Source: Lingula anatina | Lineage: Eukaryota; Brachiopoda; Lingulata; Lingulida; Lingulidae | Length of the DNA: 64,000 bases | Assembly: GCF_001039355.2 (NCBI RefSeq) | Contig: NW_019775536.1 | Coordinates: 312,110-376,109 of the forward strand | Reading direction: 5' to 3' | Shown: piece after piece, positions 44,901 through 59,871 of the stretch | Numbering within the stretch: the first letter of the stretch is position 1 | How the letters are laid out: each line of letters begins with the position of its first letter | Translations under genes and position numbers: made by a program | Notes under the pieces: generated by a model | The model's input: the letters and a program-made list of their open reading frames with translations, nothing else | Told to the model about the DNA's origin: nothing | Database searches by the model: none

Positions 44901-47861
44901 ACTTAAACAATAATACATATTCGAAAATTTATGATGCTGATGCTGTTAACCATTTTAGTGCACTATCATTGTTATGCACACATTGAGTTATTCAGTGTGT
45001 GAATTGGAATTCCATGGGCCTGGAGCTACATGTATATTTCTTATTGTTGGTATTACATGTTGTGCATTATTGAAATTTGGTGTTTATTTTGCTGTTAGGC
45101 ATATTATTGCATCAAAATCGACAAAATTACCTATTTTGTGCATCATCATTTTCAGCTTTTTGTGTCCCGTTTTTCTTATTGCTGAAAGCAGGATAAACAG
45201 TAGATCTAATCATCAGGAGTCCTCTTATTGAGGCAATTCTACAAGTACATTGTAAATTACTAATCTCATACCATGTTTGGATGAAACCACTGCATCCAGC
45301 ATAACTTTGTACCATCTGGTGACACTCTGGGACAGGAATAGAAGTCTGCTCCACTAGCCTACAAAATTAAAAACAATAATAACAAGATAAAAAATAAACA
45401 TGTTCAGTTCACATCATAATAAATCATCAGCTCAGAAAGTGATATTATAATTTCCATTATAATTGTCATTCAAAACTAAAAAATTCAAAATATCAACAGT
45501 CAAAATAGTTTAAAGTAAGAACAATGTAATCTTTTATTTAGTTTTTGAATTAAATGGGTGGCATCAACACAAAATGACATGTATAAAGAACACTTTGTTA
45601 CACTATGCATAATAACAACTTATGAATATAACATTTACAAGAATCAAAAAAAAGGCAGCAGTTAAAGAAAGAATTTAAGAAACTGGTTCTGCAAAGATGG
45701 ACTTATTACCAACACTTTCTGTTCCTGTGTTTCTAGATTGATAACAACTACAGTATTTTCCGCCTCTTTCCTGGACTTGTTCACAACACCACTGTGGTCT
45801 TCCCGCACACAGAAAATACAGTTCAGCTGCAGTGAAAAGAGTCAGCAAAACAAAGTAAATTATCAGTTTTTCACATGATCCATAGTTTTCATTTATAAGT
45901 AGAAGAGAATTTTTTTTAATGTAACTGTCCCCACCAAATGAAGATCTCATTGTGATCTACTTAGCATTGCAAGAGAAACACACAATAAAATAAAATAATA
46001 AAATGATCCTATACTATACTACAGTATATGCACTTGAAAATGTCCCAAAATTACATTTCTATGTCGTAATATTTTGCAAATTTTCCCACCAAAATTCATA
46101 TTTAACAAATTTTCACAAGGTTAACAGCATTTTCCCTGACTTACCAACCTTTAACCTTCCTTTTCTGACACTCACCATGACTATAACAATTTTAAAAAAG
46201 CAAAAAGATCTAAACCCCACTTAAGCTGAGGTTTTCAAGATATGCCATTCATTCCACTGACATGAGGTCCAGATATCGTGGGACTCTCCTGCCTTGATCC
46301 ACCTTATTTTCAAACTATGTCATAATTAAATGGCTGACTACTGAAGTTGGCAGGGGACGGCAAATATGACTATTTTTTTTAGATATCAAGTAAGGCCGTT
46401 TGTCTGTCAAAATCTGATGCTTATAAAGTTTTTAATGACCTCAAGTAAGTTCAAGAAGAAGCGAGTCATACATTTAGAATGGGTTCAAAATCCTGGCTTG
46501 GATTGCTTTAATTCTTCCATTTTGAACCTTTAAAATGATAAAATCTGTCAAGTTCAAGTACCTGATGTCCACATTTCCTTTTGAAATGTCTGTTCAATTA
46601 TTTAATTAAAATTGATATCAAAAATCAAATCAAAGTACAGACACAACGTCAAGTTGAGCAATGATTCATAAGTAGCAGAAATTTGCTTTTTCTTGAGAGT
46701 TACTAGAATTGGCACAAGTATTATGTATATAGAATATGTTAAGCTGAAATGAAATAAAACTGTATCTCACTTTCACAGAAAACTGCCCATCAGCATATCT
46801 CCAGCCACAGCCCTCTGGAGTGAGCGGTTGAGGGGGTTCACTTGGGCTAGTTTGTTTGTACAACCTCTGGTCAGCAAAATTTGAGAAGTATACCACATTA
46901 TTATGCACAATAAAAGCACCACCTCCATATTCATGGACTCTTGTTCTTGCATTAAAACCTTGGGGGGTCCATTCTTGTATTTCAACTCCACCATCACCTC
47001 CAACAGAAGCAGAGCACACAACATATCGACCCCCTTCCTTGGGTCTCAGCTCAGACCAGTACACTGTAAGATTGGAAAATATATGAACAGAAACTTGAAA
47101 TTTGAATATCATTTACTTAGTGTTTACAGGCCAATGGAACAAAAGGACATTACAGGTATTTGAAAAATCAACAAATAAGCACTACAGACTGTGAGACATG
47201 AGCCTGTTTTTTGTAACAGTAAAACTGAACATTTATTGTGGTGATAAATAAATTGATCTTAGGAACCTGGTGTGACTTGTGAGGCACCTTAAGATCATTT
47301 TTTCTTTTTTTTTTTTTTGTTTTTGTTTTTTTAAGCAAATGCACCCGATTTCTTAATCATGTAGCCATTTTACGACAGTTGTGTACTAACCAATCAAGGT
47401 GACAGCCGAGCGTGCTGCAAACTGTTAATAAAATATAACATATGTAATGTCGTAGACTCTACGGCTGCCGCTCTATTCCCATAGATTTTAGATCGATCTA
47501 TCCCCGCGGGGAGTCTCACTAGATTACTTTCAGATAATCCGACTTAAATGTCCGTCCCGCCTACTACAAGCTGTAAGGGGGTAATTAACTTTCGTGTCCG
47601 CCCGGCTGACAGCTATTTAGCGTGAACCCCCAGCGAGTTAGGTTGATCTAAAGTAGGTCGATCTAATGTATGGAAATGGGGTGTACGTCTCTGTACATCA
47701 TGTAGCTACCGGCACTGTTATACTACTGTATTAGTACCTGCACTGTTACTTCCTGCAGAATCTACGTGCACTTCTGCGAGTGATATGCTCCCTTCTGATA
47801 CAATTGCACTAGAAACTGGCGATTTCCAAGACCCATATTCAGCAGTTTTAAAGACAGACAT
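38955..47861 (-). CDS. S9 family (prolyl oligopeptidase-type) serine peptidase
   Basis: Minus-strand exons: 47861-47738, 47063-46771, 45826-45710, 45358-45272, 44544-44473, 44176-43940, 43016-42852, 42263-42141, 41616-41420, 41202-41048, 40646-40453, 40213-40132, 39584-39475, 38975-38955 (TAA 38957-38955). Phases join to 658 residues. The N-terminal half is propeller-like ([10 protein letters not shown] start, [21 protein letters not shown]), as in S9 dipeptidyl- and acylaminoacyl-peptidases. The C-terminal half is an alpha/beta hydrolase with [25 protein letters not shown], nucleophile Ser505 in GGSAGGYTT, Asp587 in QGDEDEIVPP and His619 in GEQHGF. It closely resembles uncharacterised S9 peptidases found in both bacteria and animals, so no symbol is given. 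No signal peptide is seen; a cytosolic peptide-processing role is likely. Confidence 0.93.
43507..43573 (-). pseudogene. Possible decayed duplicate of a peptidase exon end and its donor
   Basis: 27 nt (43507-43533) are identical to 44458-44484, which spans the last 12 coding bases and the donor of exon 44544-44473. After a roughly 20-nt insertion, GCAACTACTTG is shared too. The rest has no open frame. It may be a broken tandem exon duplicate or chance. Confidence 0.35.
45068..45165. repeat. Dispersed repeat family with 'CAAAATCGACAAAAT' core, second copy
   Basis: Shares 'TTTGGTGTTTATTTTGCTGT', 'CATCAAAATCGACAAAATTA' and 'CCTATTTTGTGCATCATCAT' with 4725-4810. Lies in a peptidase intron. Confidence 0.65.
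46135..46260. repeat. Dispersed non-coding repeat ('CTGACACTYRCCATAACT' family), copy 3
   Basis: Contains 'TTACCAACCTTTAACCTTCC' and 'TTCTGACACTCACCATGACT' in the same order as 6130-6340. Lies in a peptidase intron. Confidence 0.6.
47474..47684 (+). mobile_element. MITE with GATCGATC-containing ends, copy 2
   Basis: Ends ATTTTAGATCGATCTATCC and GGTCGATCTAATGTATGGAA; interior 'TCCCGCCTACTACAAGCTGT' and 'GGGGGTAATTAACTTTCGTG' are shared with 49340-49549 in the same orientation. It lies in the first intron of the peptidase gene, about 55 bp from the end of its first exon. Confidence 0.85.
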
Positions 47862-48507
47862 GGTGAATCAGCACACGGAAAATAGGTCTTCACCGACTGT
47901 GACATCTCAGTGACATCTAGGTCAGGTCACGTGCGCCAAGACGATCTCAAACTACAGCTGTATCACCAAAACCCAATATAGAGGTGCATGACGTCACAGG
48001 CATGCTCTTAAAAATATTTAGTGCACAGATTGCAAACTATGTTTGATTATTTTAGGGTCCCACATAAAGAAGTTTGTGTCAAAGTTTCATTCTCCTGGAA
48101 CCATGAATAATAAAAAAATAATTCATATTCTAACCCCCAAAAAAACTAGAAAAAGAAACATAGGCCCTACGTTATTGTGAATGCAAAACGTCCAGCTGTG
48201 AAACGTTTTACTCACTTTGAAAATTCAATCATCACTGGTTTCGTTCTTTGATTTACCTCCTACAAATATGACGTTGTAAAATTTTTTAATAATCTTCTGT
48301 ATAGAGCAGTTAAATGTTTTTGAGCGACTTAAGTTTGTTTGTTACTGAATATTAATAAAACTGGGAAAATGCATCCTACCGACAGTAAAATAAGCATTAA
48401 ATAAATTATTTTCACCTCGTGATCCAAATATTATATCAGAAATGTCAAACTATCATGAAATCACAATATATTTTCGGTCAGCAACAGAAAACACTTTCTA
48501 TTACACC

Positions 48508-48540
48508 AAGGAGTTTCAACAGACTCTGTTGAAACTCCTT
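48508..48540. repeat. Perfect 15-bp inverted repeat, 3-nt loop
   Basis: AAGGAGTTTCAACAG, ACT, CTGTTGAAACTCCTT. An intrinsic hairpin of unknown role near the 5' side of the peptidase gene. Confidence 0.92.
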
Positions 48541-49339
48541 GATTGCACCAAGTAGCCTACTTGAACAAAAAGAAACTGACAATTTTCTAGGGAACAAACG
48601 TTACCGAGTTTTAGCCATGACGCAAACCCCCTTGAGTTACAGTTTAAATATTTATAAAAACATCCTTACGTCATGTTTAAATTTACCATGACTAATCAGT
48701 ACAAAATATATCGGAACGCGGTATAAAAATTAAAAATAAAATTTGAATTTAAATTGAGACAGTTGTGGATTTTTGTTCTATACAGATATATGTTTTAAAA
48801 AATTGAATACAATTCATTCAATTTTATTTTTGGACACTTCAGCCTGTGAAATGCACTTTTATTTTGGATTTGAGTATTATACGGCAGGACATGTCAGAAC
48901 AATGGCGGAAACAGGCATTCCAGACGACGTAAAACAAAACAGGCACCACAGACCAGTTGTTAATATATGGCGCAGCGGGTTTAGAATGTCAATTTAAAAG
49001 CAAGTATTTCAAAGGATTTGGGATTATGTTTAAAGAAAATAATAATAATATTAACTGGCTACAGGACGTAAGCTTAAATGTATTCACGGCAGTTGGTAAG
49101 GAGCCATTTTCGCAAATCTACGCATATGCTGGCGGTTTATTGTCTTCTGTACACTTTTGGAAAAATGATTTTAAAAAATCATGACCAGTGAATAAAATAC
49201 ATTTACAGTTTTATTTAATGTCATTTAGACTGAGATGTCTGAACAATCTTTACCAAACATTGATATAATATAATATAATATAATTTAAATGTGGAAGTTT
49301 GTTTAATGAAATTTAGCCGTAAAATCACCACTAAGGCTG

Positions 49340-49549
49340 TATTCCCAGAGCCTTTAGATCGATCTATCCCCGCGGGGAGTCTCACTAGATTACTGTCAGA
49401 TAATCCGGCTTAAATGTCCGTCCCGCCTACTACAAGCTATAAGGGGGTAATTAACTTTCGTGTCCGCTCGGCTGAGAGCTATTTAGCGTGAACCCCCAGG
49501 GAGTTAGGTCGATCTAAAGTAGATCGATCTAATCTCTGGAAATGGGGTC
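49340..49549 (+). mobile_element. MITE with GATCGATC-containing ends, copy 3
   Basis: The best preserved copy: left CCCAGAGCCTTTAGATCGAT, right TAGATCGATCTAATCTCTGG followed by AAATGGGG. Its ends are imperfect inverted repeats. Highly similar to 47474-47684 and inverted relative to 7277-7500. Confidence 0.87.
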
Positions 49550-49555
49550 TAAGAC

Positions 49556-49960
49556 ACTCACTTCGGTGACAGTAGATCATGTCATGAAACTATAGTAGCT
49601 TGAGTGATTTAATATCAAAAGACAGTCTTCCACATTAACTATCATCAGTTGTCAAGTTTACTAAAATGCCTGATAGTTTATCAGGGATACGCTAAAGCTC
49701 GCAATTAACTTGTTTATTATCACGCACCTAGCTCGCACTTCCCAAGCCAGGTACATGTAACTCGACCTGTAAGATTCTTAGTAGGTTTTAATATATTTTC
49801 AATATTTCTCCTTTATTTCATGAGGTAATGTTATTGGTATTCTAAAATCACTTTTATATCGATACTTAAAACAGTGAGTTCAAACACGGCCGCGAACATT
49901 CATAAAAGAGATCGATCTCAGGGTATCTAGAAGCATGCCCAGGCAATATTCAGGGGCGGA
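49556..49960 (+). repeat. About 400-bp dispersed repeat, copy 1 (inverted partner at 61955-62362)
   Basis: Words 'CACTTCGGTGACA', 'CAGGTACATGTAACT'-type and 'GAGTTCAAACAC...CGCGAACATTCATAAAAG' occur in reverse-complement order at 61955-62362. Non-coding; family not recognised. Confidence 0.75.
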
Positions 49961-50119
49961 TTTAGGCCGTCTTCTGGGTCTTCCGGAAGACGGTCAGATT
50001 TTCAAGTTCACATTGACGGGTATGTAATTTTTTCTGTCGGAAGACGGTCAAAAAATGGAGAATGGATCAACAAATATAATATGGAAGACTGTCAGAAAAT
50101 ATCTCTGGATCCGCCCCTG
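49951..50119 (+). mobile_element. hAT-like MITE, CAGGGGCGGAT...ATCCGCCCCTG, copy 1
   Basis: About 169 bp with ends CAGGGGCGGATTTAG and CTGGATCCGCCCCTG. ATATT flanks both sides, a possible partial target duplication. The interior carries repeated GGAAGACGGTCA motifs. CAGGGGCGGAT-type ends are typical of small hAT-related elements in marine invertebrates (general knowledge). Confidence 0.82.
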
Positions 50120-50236
50120 ATATTTCCGAGGAAAAATACAAGAAAATGTGGTTGAGGAAAAACTCAAAAAAGAGCGGTAATAAAAGAAAAGAAAAAATAA
50201 ATTATTTGGAATAGCTTTAATAAATTGGTTCGTAAT

Positions 50237-50238
<2 letters not shown>

Positions 50239-50276
<38 letters not shown>
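50239..50276. repeat. (TG)n microsatellite
   Basis: About 19 TG units beside a truncated fragment of the hAT-like MITE (50317-50358). Confidence 0.95.
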
Positions 50277-50278
<2 letters not shown>

Positions 50279-50522
50279 CGCGTGCGGGGGTGGGGCAGTG
50301 CAGGATAAGCCAACAAAGATAATTTGGAAGACAGTCAGAAAATCTCTGGATCCACCCCGTCCAGTGTAAAGGGGGCTTAACGGTTACTGCATTCATCTGT
50401 GAGTGGCACAGTTAGACCTTTAGTGTCTTTAATATACATTTGTACCTGTGATTATGTAAATCGCTGCGTCCCACAGAAATAAAGATGTAAATTGGTATTT
50501 CAAAGAAAAAAAGGCATGTTGG

Positions 50523-50746
50523 ACTCCGTTCACATGAAAAATCTATTTTCTAAAAATCAATTTTCTATTCGCAGTACCTTGTGATCACTCCGAGCGCAGC
50601 CGAGAATTAATTACAGCTTTGGAAGTAACTAGCTCGCGCTGCCAGTAATTACGCCGCAGGGTATTCAGGGCACAGACCGTGATCACAAGATACCGCGAAT
50701 AGAAAATAGATTTTTAGAAAATAGATTTTGCATGTGAACGGTCCCT
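50523..50746 (+). mobile_element. MITE with GGACCGTTCACATG ends, copy 1
   Basis: Begins ACTCCGTTCACATGAAAAAT and ends with the near reverse complement ATGTGAACGGTCCCT. Inside, TTGTGATCAC and GTGATCACAAGATACCGC form a second inverted pair. A homologous copy is at 63197-63420. Confidence 0.87.
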
Positions 50747-50971
50747 TGGTTACTCGGTTTAAAAATATTGTGATACGTTTGTTGTGTTGTCCAACCGTTC
50801 CCAGGTTTTGAGCTAAGTTTGACAACACCGTTTGTAATGAACCTTTTACATATACCTATGACGAATGTCCTAAACTTATATAATTTTGAACGCTTAATTC
50901 AAGCGTGGGCTCGAAATAGGACATTACGTTTTAGACTTACTTAGTGGATAACGCAATCCAAAGATTCCACG

Positions 50972-51133
50972 CAGGGGCGGATTTAGGTCGTCTTCTGGGT
51001 CTTCCGGAAGACGGTCAGATTTTCAAGTTTACATTGACGGGTATCAATTTTTTTTGTCGGAAGACGGTCAAAAATTGAGGGTTGATCAATGGAGATAATT
51101 TGGAAGCCTGTCAGAAAATATCTCTGGATCCGT
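50972..51133 (+). mobile_element. hAT-like MITE, copy 2 (right end eroded)
   Basis: Near-identical to 49951-50119 from CAGGGGCGGATTTAGG to 'AAATATCTCTGGATCCG', but the final CCCCTG is replaced by TACGG. Confidence 0.82.
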
Positions 51134-51594
51134 ACGGTTCGTGTCAGATTTACGTACGGTCGAGCAAGGAAAACCCAAGTCCACATAATGACTAGTTAAA
51201 CGATTTATTCGTTGACGCTCGGTAACTACATGTTCTAAGTGAAGTCTCCAACTCCTAACTCGTCAGCTTCGTACTCCGTCGCTTCCAATCTCTTCCTCCG
51301 CTGCTTCCTTCTACATGACCCCCGTATATCTCCCCAGGTATCGCTTATATACTTATGTTTTATCTACATGTATGGTCCATGACGCAAACTTTAACTACCT
51401 ATAATTGTATAATTAATTTCTTTACCTCGGCGTTTTTCAAAGAGGCCGCCACATTACTTAAGAGCTATTGGACTATAATACATTACGTCATACGACTTCG
51501 TACGATCTTTATGTCGGACCCGACACGTTGTTTAAAACTGCGTGAAAGGGATGAGGGAGGTCCGACGGATGGTCAATTTCTTTGGACGGTGTAC

Positions 51595-51656
51595 GCATTG
51601 GTGGTTCAGTGGTAGTAAATTGCTTGCCGGCCCGGGTGCGCTTCCCGGCTAATGCA
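51595..51656 (+). pseudogene. tRNA-Gly relic lacking the anticodon arm
   Basis: GCATTGGTGGTTCAGTGGTAG matches the 5' half of metazoan tRNA-Gly (A box). GGCCCGGGTGCGCTTCCCGGCTAATGCA matches the T arm and acceptor 3' strand in order, with a degenerate B box. It is about 62 nt, around 10 short of a functional tRNA, the loss falling in the anticodon stem-loop. It may be the head of a SINE, but no second copy of the downstream body is present here. Confidence 0.75.
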
Positions 51657-51923
51657 ACATAATTTGGACTGGTTTGAATTTCAGATCTCTCATCCAGGCC
51701 TACCCAACTACCAGACTCGGCACCGAATGATCCTGAATTCACCGGTAGATCAGACCACACTACCCGTTTTCAAGGTGTGTGTCAGATCGCATTACACAGT
51801 ATCAGACGCGACACCGCTCTTGCCTAGTACGTGATGTGATAGTGACGATTCTCAGCGGGGTTGAAAAGCATTGCATCACCACTCAAAATTTGTTCAGCGT
51901 ATGATACTGTACGTGTAATGGCC

Positions 51924-52095
51924 AGGGGTCCGCCATATAGATAAACGTCCTAATAAATATTCGTTCCGATAGATACGTCTCTATACACACGTCTCAATAG
52001 AATTACGTCCCGTTAAATTTACGTTCCGATAGATCCACCAGCAGATTCCTATAAACCCACGTATCTTTAGTTTCAGGTACCGCTAGATCCAACTA
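51924..52095 (+). repeat. Degenerate short-period array (left arm of inverted pair)
   Basis: Loose 14-20-nt repeats built from ATAGAT, ACGTCC/ACGTTC and AATA, for example CGTTCCGATAGATACGTCTC and 'TCCTATAAACCCACGT'. The reverse complement of the same vocabulary occurs at 54270-54515. Confidence 0.6.
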
Positions 52096-52548
52096 TCTGA
52101 CATCGTAATCGGCTAAAATGCCGATATCAACTTGAGATACAGGTATGAGGCTTTCGAGTGATAGCCTGACTGCGAAGACTGACCCACTTAGTGATCTGAC
52201 TTAATTACAACCTGATATTTATTAATTATTTATTTATTCATATATTTATTAAGTGTTCAAACAAGACTTACATGTACGTTCGCGTCTACACGTCATTTAC
52301 TCTATTCCGCAATGTACGCACGTAACTTCATCAATGTAAATAACTTCTATACAGGCGTAATTAACGCTGATTTTTGCACTTTGGGTATGTTTGTCAACCA
52401 TACAGTAATGGTTTCTATCAAGTATACAAGACAGTTTTCAGGCAGAATCATTCATGCAAATACCCAAATAAATCATGCACAGTGTAAAATGAAACAAAAT
52501 AAGAAGGGTTTACTTGTTAAACTCTTAACATTTTTTCATCAACTTTTA

Positions 52549-52860
52549 AGGTACATACGAACCGAGCATCGGTGGAGCGTGGATTCCCAGTAACACATGT
52601 AAACCACTTCTACTAGTTTCTGATACGTCTCAAATAAATTTGACATGCCAAGGGATAAACTGAATAGATTTTTGGTCGGAAATTTAACTTACTTTCGTGA
52701 CCTACATTTCTGCCCCATTGACATACAGCATAGAATGCTAGCAGAAAAATCCGTTCAAACATCATTTTTGGGTAAAATTAATGCATTTTGGAAATTCTCT
52801 TACTTACAGGGTTACTACTTAATATGGAATATTTTTTATCATTGCAAATGCAAGTGGTCA
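52549..52860 (-). mobile_element. Non-coding end of a Tc1-like element
   Basis: Begins TAAGGTACATACGAACCGAG and shares long stretches with the MITE at 28758-29143. It directly abuts the transposase relic at 52858-53342. Confidence 0.7.
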
Positions 52861-53342
52861 ACAGCCCATTGCAGACGTTACTGTATATGACCTGCTGTTA
52901 ACAGTGGTTCCCCCACTGGTCTTTGTGCAAAATAACCGGCTTGCATTAATCTCTAGTTCACGAGGGACCTTGACACGGGCGTTTGAATGACATTCTGCCA
53001 CTCTTTTTCTGAGGACGCTGGTTGTCTTTGTACGACCAGCATGGCGCACTCTAAGGAGAAGGCGATCCTGTCTTCTTGGTGTGATACGCGGACACCCTGG
53101 TCGAGGTATTGGAGAAGGTGCCCCTATTGTAGCATTTCTTTTGAGGACTTTACTAACGGTTCCCGATAAATGTTGCATTGCCTGGCAATGGCTGTCTGTT
53201 TCTGGTCATTTTCTCTGAGAGCAAGAATCCCATAGTAAGCTGCGTTGCTTAGCTGTCGAACCATATCTTCTCTAAGGCACCTGTCAAGTTTCAGACCCCT
53301 TTGTTGCTTCTCCAAATTCACTCCAAAGATTTGCAAACCCAT
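52858..53342 (-). pseudogene. Tc1/mariner-like transposase relic, N-terminal part
   Basis: Minus strand from 53342: a helix-turn-helix region (LREDMVRQLSNAAYYGILAL, QTAIARQCNIYR) is followed, after a frameshift near 53160, by GTVSKVLKRN and the linker RPGCPRITPRRQDRLLLRV. A further stretch resembles VLRKRVAECHSNARVKV. This is the bipartite DNA-binding half of a Tc1-type transposase; the DDE/DDD catalytic half is missing. The element is inactive. Confidence 0.8.
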
Positions 53343-53607
53343 GCGTTTTTATACAAGGGCAGAAACTGTGTGTGCACTTTTTAAAAAAGACAGTACACAT
53401 ATTAATCCCTTCAGCAATTTTTTATTCTACTAGATCGTTTTTACAAATACTCGGGTAATTTACATTACTAATGCATTATCTGACAGAAATTTTTGATTTC
53501 ACTAGATGTTTTGTTATTTTTATGTTATATTCATTTAGTTTTGATTACGAAGGCTTCTGACAGGGACCTAAGATTATATTTTCTTTTCATATAGCGATTA
53601 ATCCCAG

Positions 53608-53609
<2 letters not shown>

Positions 53610-53653
<44 letters not shown>
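53610..53653. repeat. (CA)n microsatellite
   Basis: About 21 CA units, immediately followed by a reversed fragment (53664-53770) of the Tc1-like MITE end (AAAGATGCATACAAAGTCAA). Confidence 0.95.
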
Positions 53654-53654
<1 letters not shown>

Positions 53655-54269
53655 ACCCCCGTCAACTAAAGATGCATACAAAGTCAATTCTTTTTGCCAC
53701 AAAAACCGACCAATTGCCAGCATATAGTTTCAAGTTGTATATAGGGTTACTACTAAATATGGGATATTATTTTTGGCGAGAAAATTTTTCACAAAATATT
53801 TATTTTCTCTCTAACTACTTTAAATTCAAAACTAAGGTGTCACTCCATGTGTAGCCAGGTGAGTTACCTAATTACCACACAACTCTCGAAACAATTGATG
53901 CATCCAGTTGCATGTTCTGTGGTCAGTAATGTGAGGGGTGGTCTTTTCGGCAGGCCCATATCAACTTGCGTTGTGAAATTTAGAACACATTTTTATGTTC
54001 TTTTTTGTTTTGTTTTGTTTAGAACACATTTACATGTAAATTCAGAACACTTTTTACATGTTCGAATGTTACATTTTGAGAACACTTTAAACAGTGCATG
54101 TTCTGACGCTAGAACAGTATAGAACACACTTTTGTTCTTTTTATGTTCTTTCACTGAGTATTGTGTGAAAACGATCTAGTAGAATAATATATTGCTGACT
54201 GCGTACTGCCGTTTTAAAGAAGTGCATTTTATGTACTGAGTAGTATACCAACCATTTCGAGCAATAGTG

Positions 54270-54515
54270 TACCTCTATCGGTATTTGGATCTAAAAATAC
54301 GTGGATCTATAGGTATGCGGACTTAAAGGACGTGGGTTTATGAGGACGTCATATCTATAGGAACGCAAATATATAGGACAGCAGAAAAAATCGGATCTAT
54401 CGGTATTTAAATCTAAAAAGACGTTTTTTCTGTTTTTCCTTTATGTATCTATCGGTAACGGGAGTATAGGGACGTGTCATATTTTGGGACTAAATTTTAT
54501 CCGTACGTACCCCTA
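54270..54515 (-). repeat. Degenerate short-period array (right arm of inverted pair)
   Basis: Repeated ATCTATAGG, GGACGT and TATCGGTA words, the reverse complement of the vocabulary at 51924-52095. Ends near GTACGTACCCCTAAAGG. Confidence 0.6.
54396..54513. repeat. 118-bp duplication next to an N (copy 1; copy 2 at 54665-54782)
   Basis: TCTATCGGTATTTAAATCTA onward is repeated nearly exactly (offset 269) beginning right after an N at 54664. As with the other two N-linked duplications, an unmerged-haplotype join is likely. Confidence 0.88.
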
Positions 54516-55309
54516 AAGGTCATATTGAACATGGTGACGCGGTGATACCGTATTCATGTTCTCTTGTTCTCGAAAACTCAATCATCGAAATTGAATTACT
54601 TTTTTTTAGTTTTGTCTTAAATTAAGCTGCTACACTGTATTCCGTGCGTTTAAAATTTAACCGNTCTATCGGTATTTAAATCTAAAAAGACGTTTTTTCC
54701 GTTTTTCCTTTATGTATCTATCGGTAACGGGAGTATAGGGACGTGTAATATTTTGGGACTAAATTTTATCCGTACGTACCCTAGAGCGCTACTCTAAAAT
54801 TGCATTATATACCTATTTTTCATTCAGCTTATTGTTGGCATATTTTCTATGCAATTGCCTTGCTACGTACATTTGCATGTACTGCACTTTGCGCTGCAAT
54901 ATTATTAGCCTAGTGGTACCAGTACCAGCTACTGGTACAATGTACATGTGTTGGGTAAATACTGTATTGTGGTGCTGTATAGACGAGTATGTATTTGTAT
55001 GTTTATTAAACAATATCCAGTAAAATAATGGCATTATACAGTGTATATGTATGTGTGGTAAAATACTCTTATTATATGCTGTTTGATCCATAGTCTCAAC
55101 TACATGTACACTGTACCTGTAGCAGACAGAAAACCAATTCCAGAGATACTAGTAATAGTACAAGCAAAATAAAGGGGGGGATTAATTGCTACAACCTGTA
55201 CGAGTTAATTTTATAATTAAAAATGCTGTGCATACTGCTTCATTGATGTGTGCAATAGTGGGTTCTAAAGATTCATGCTTTTATCTGATGTTTTACAATT
55301 TATTTCTAG

Positions 55310-59871
<4,562 letters not shown>

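Larger units (their letters stand above)
47862..55309. other. Repeat-rich region between the divergent S9 peptidase and MORN1-like genes
   Basis: No confident exon. A start-like ATG GCG GAA at about 48902, with a short open frame (MAETGIPDDVKQNRHH), might be the missing first exon of the MORN1-like gene. However, no GT donor in the required phase is evident, so I do not call it. The rest is a mosaic of MITEs, a Tc1-like relic, a tRNA-Gly relic, arrays and microsatellites listed separately. Confidence 0.5.

Noticed and set aside
48902-48998. ATG GCG GAA... open frame as first exon of the MORN1-like gene
   Set aside because: The next exon (55310) needs a donor leaving one base of a Gly codon; no GT in that phase with a good context was found before the stop.
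53985-54150. Dense AGAACA / TGTTCT words resembling steroid-receptor half-sites
   Set aside because: They form a degenerate local repeat (AGAACACWTTT) beside other repeats; the spacing is irregular and the animal is probably outside vertebrates.
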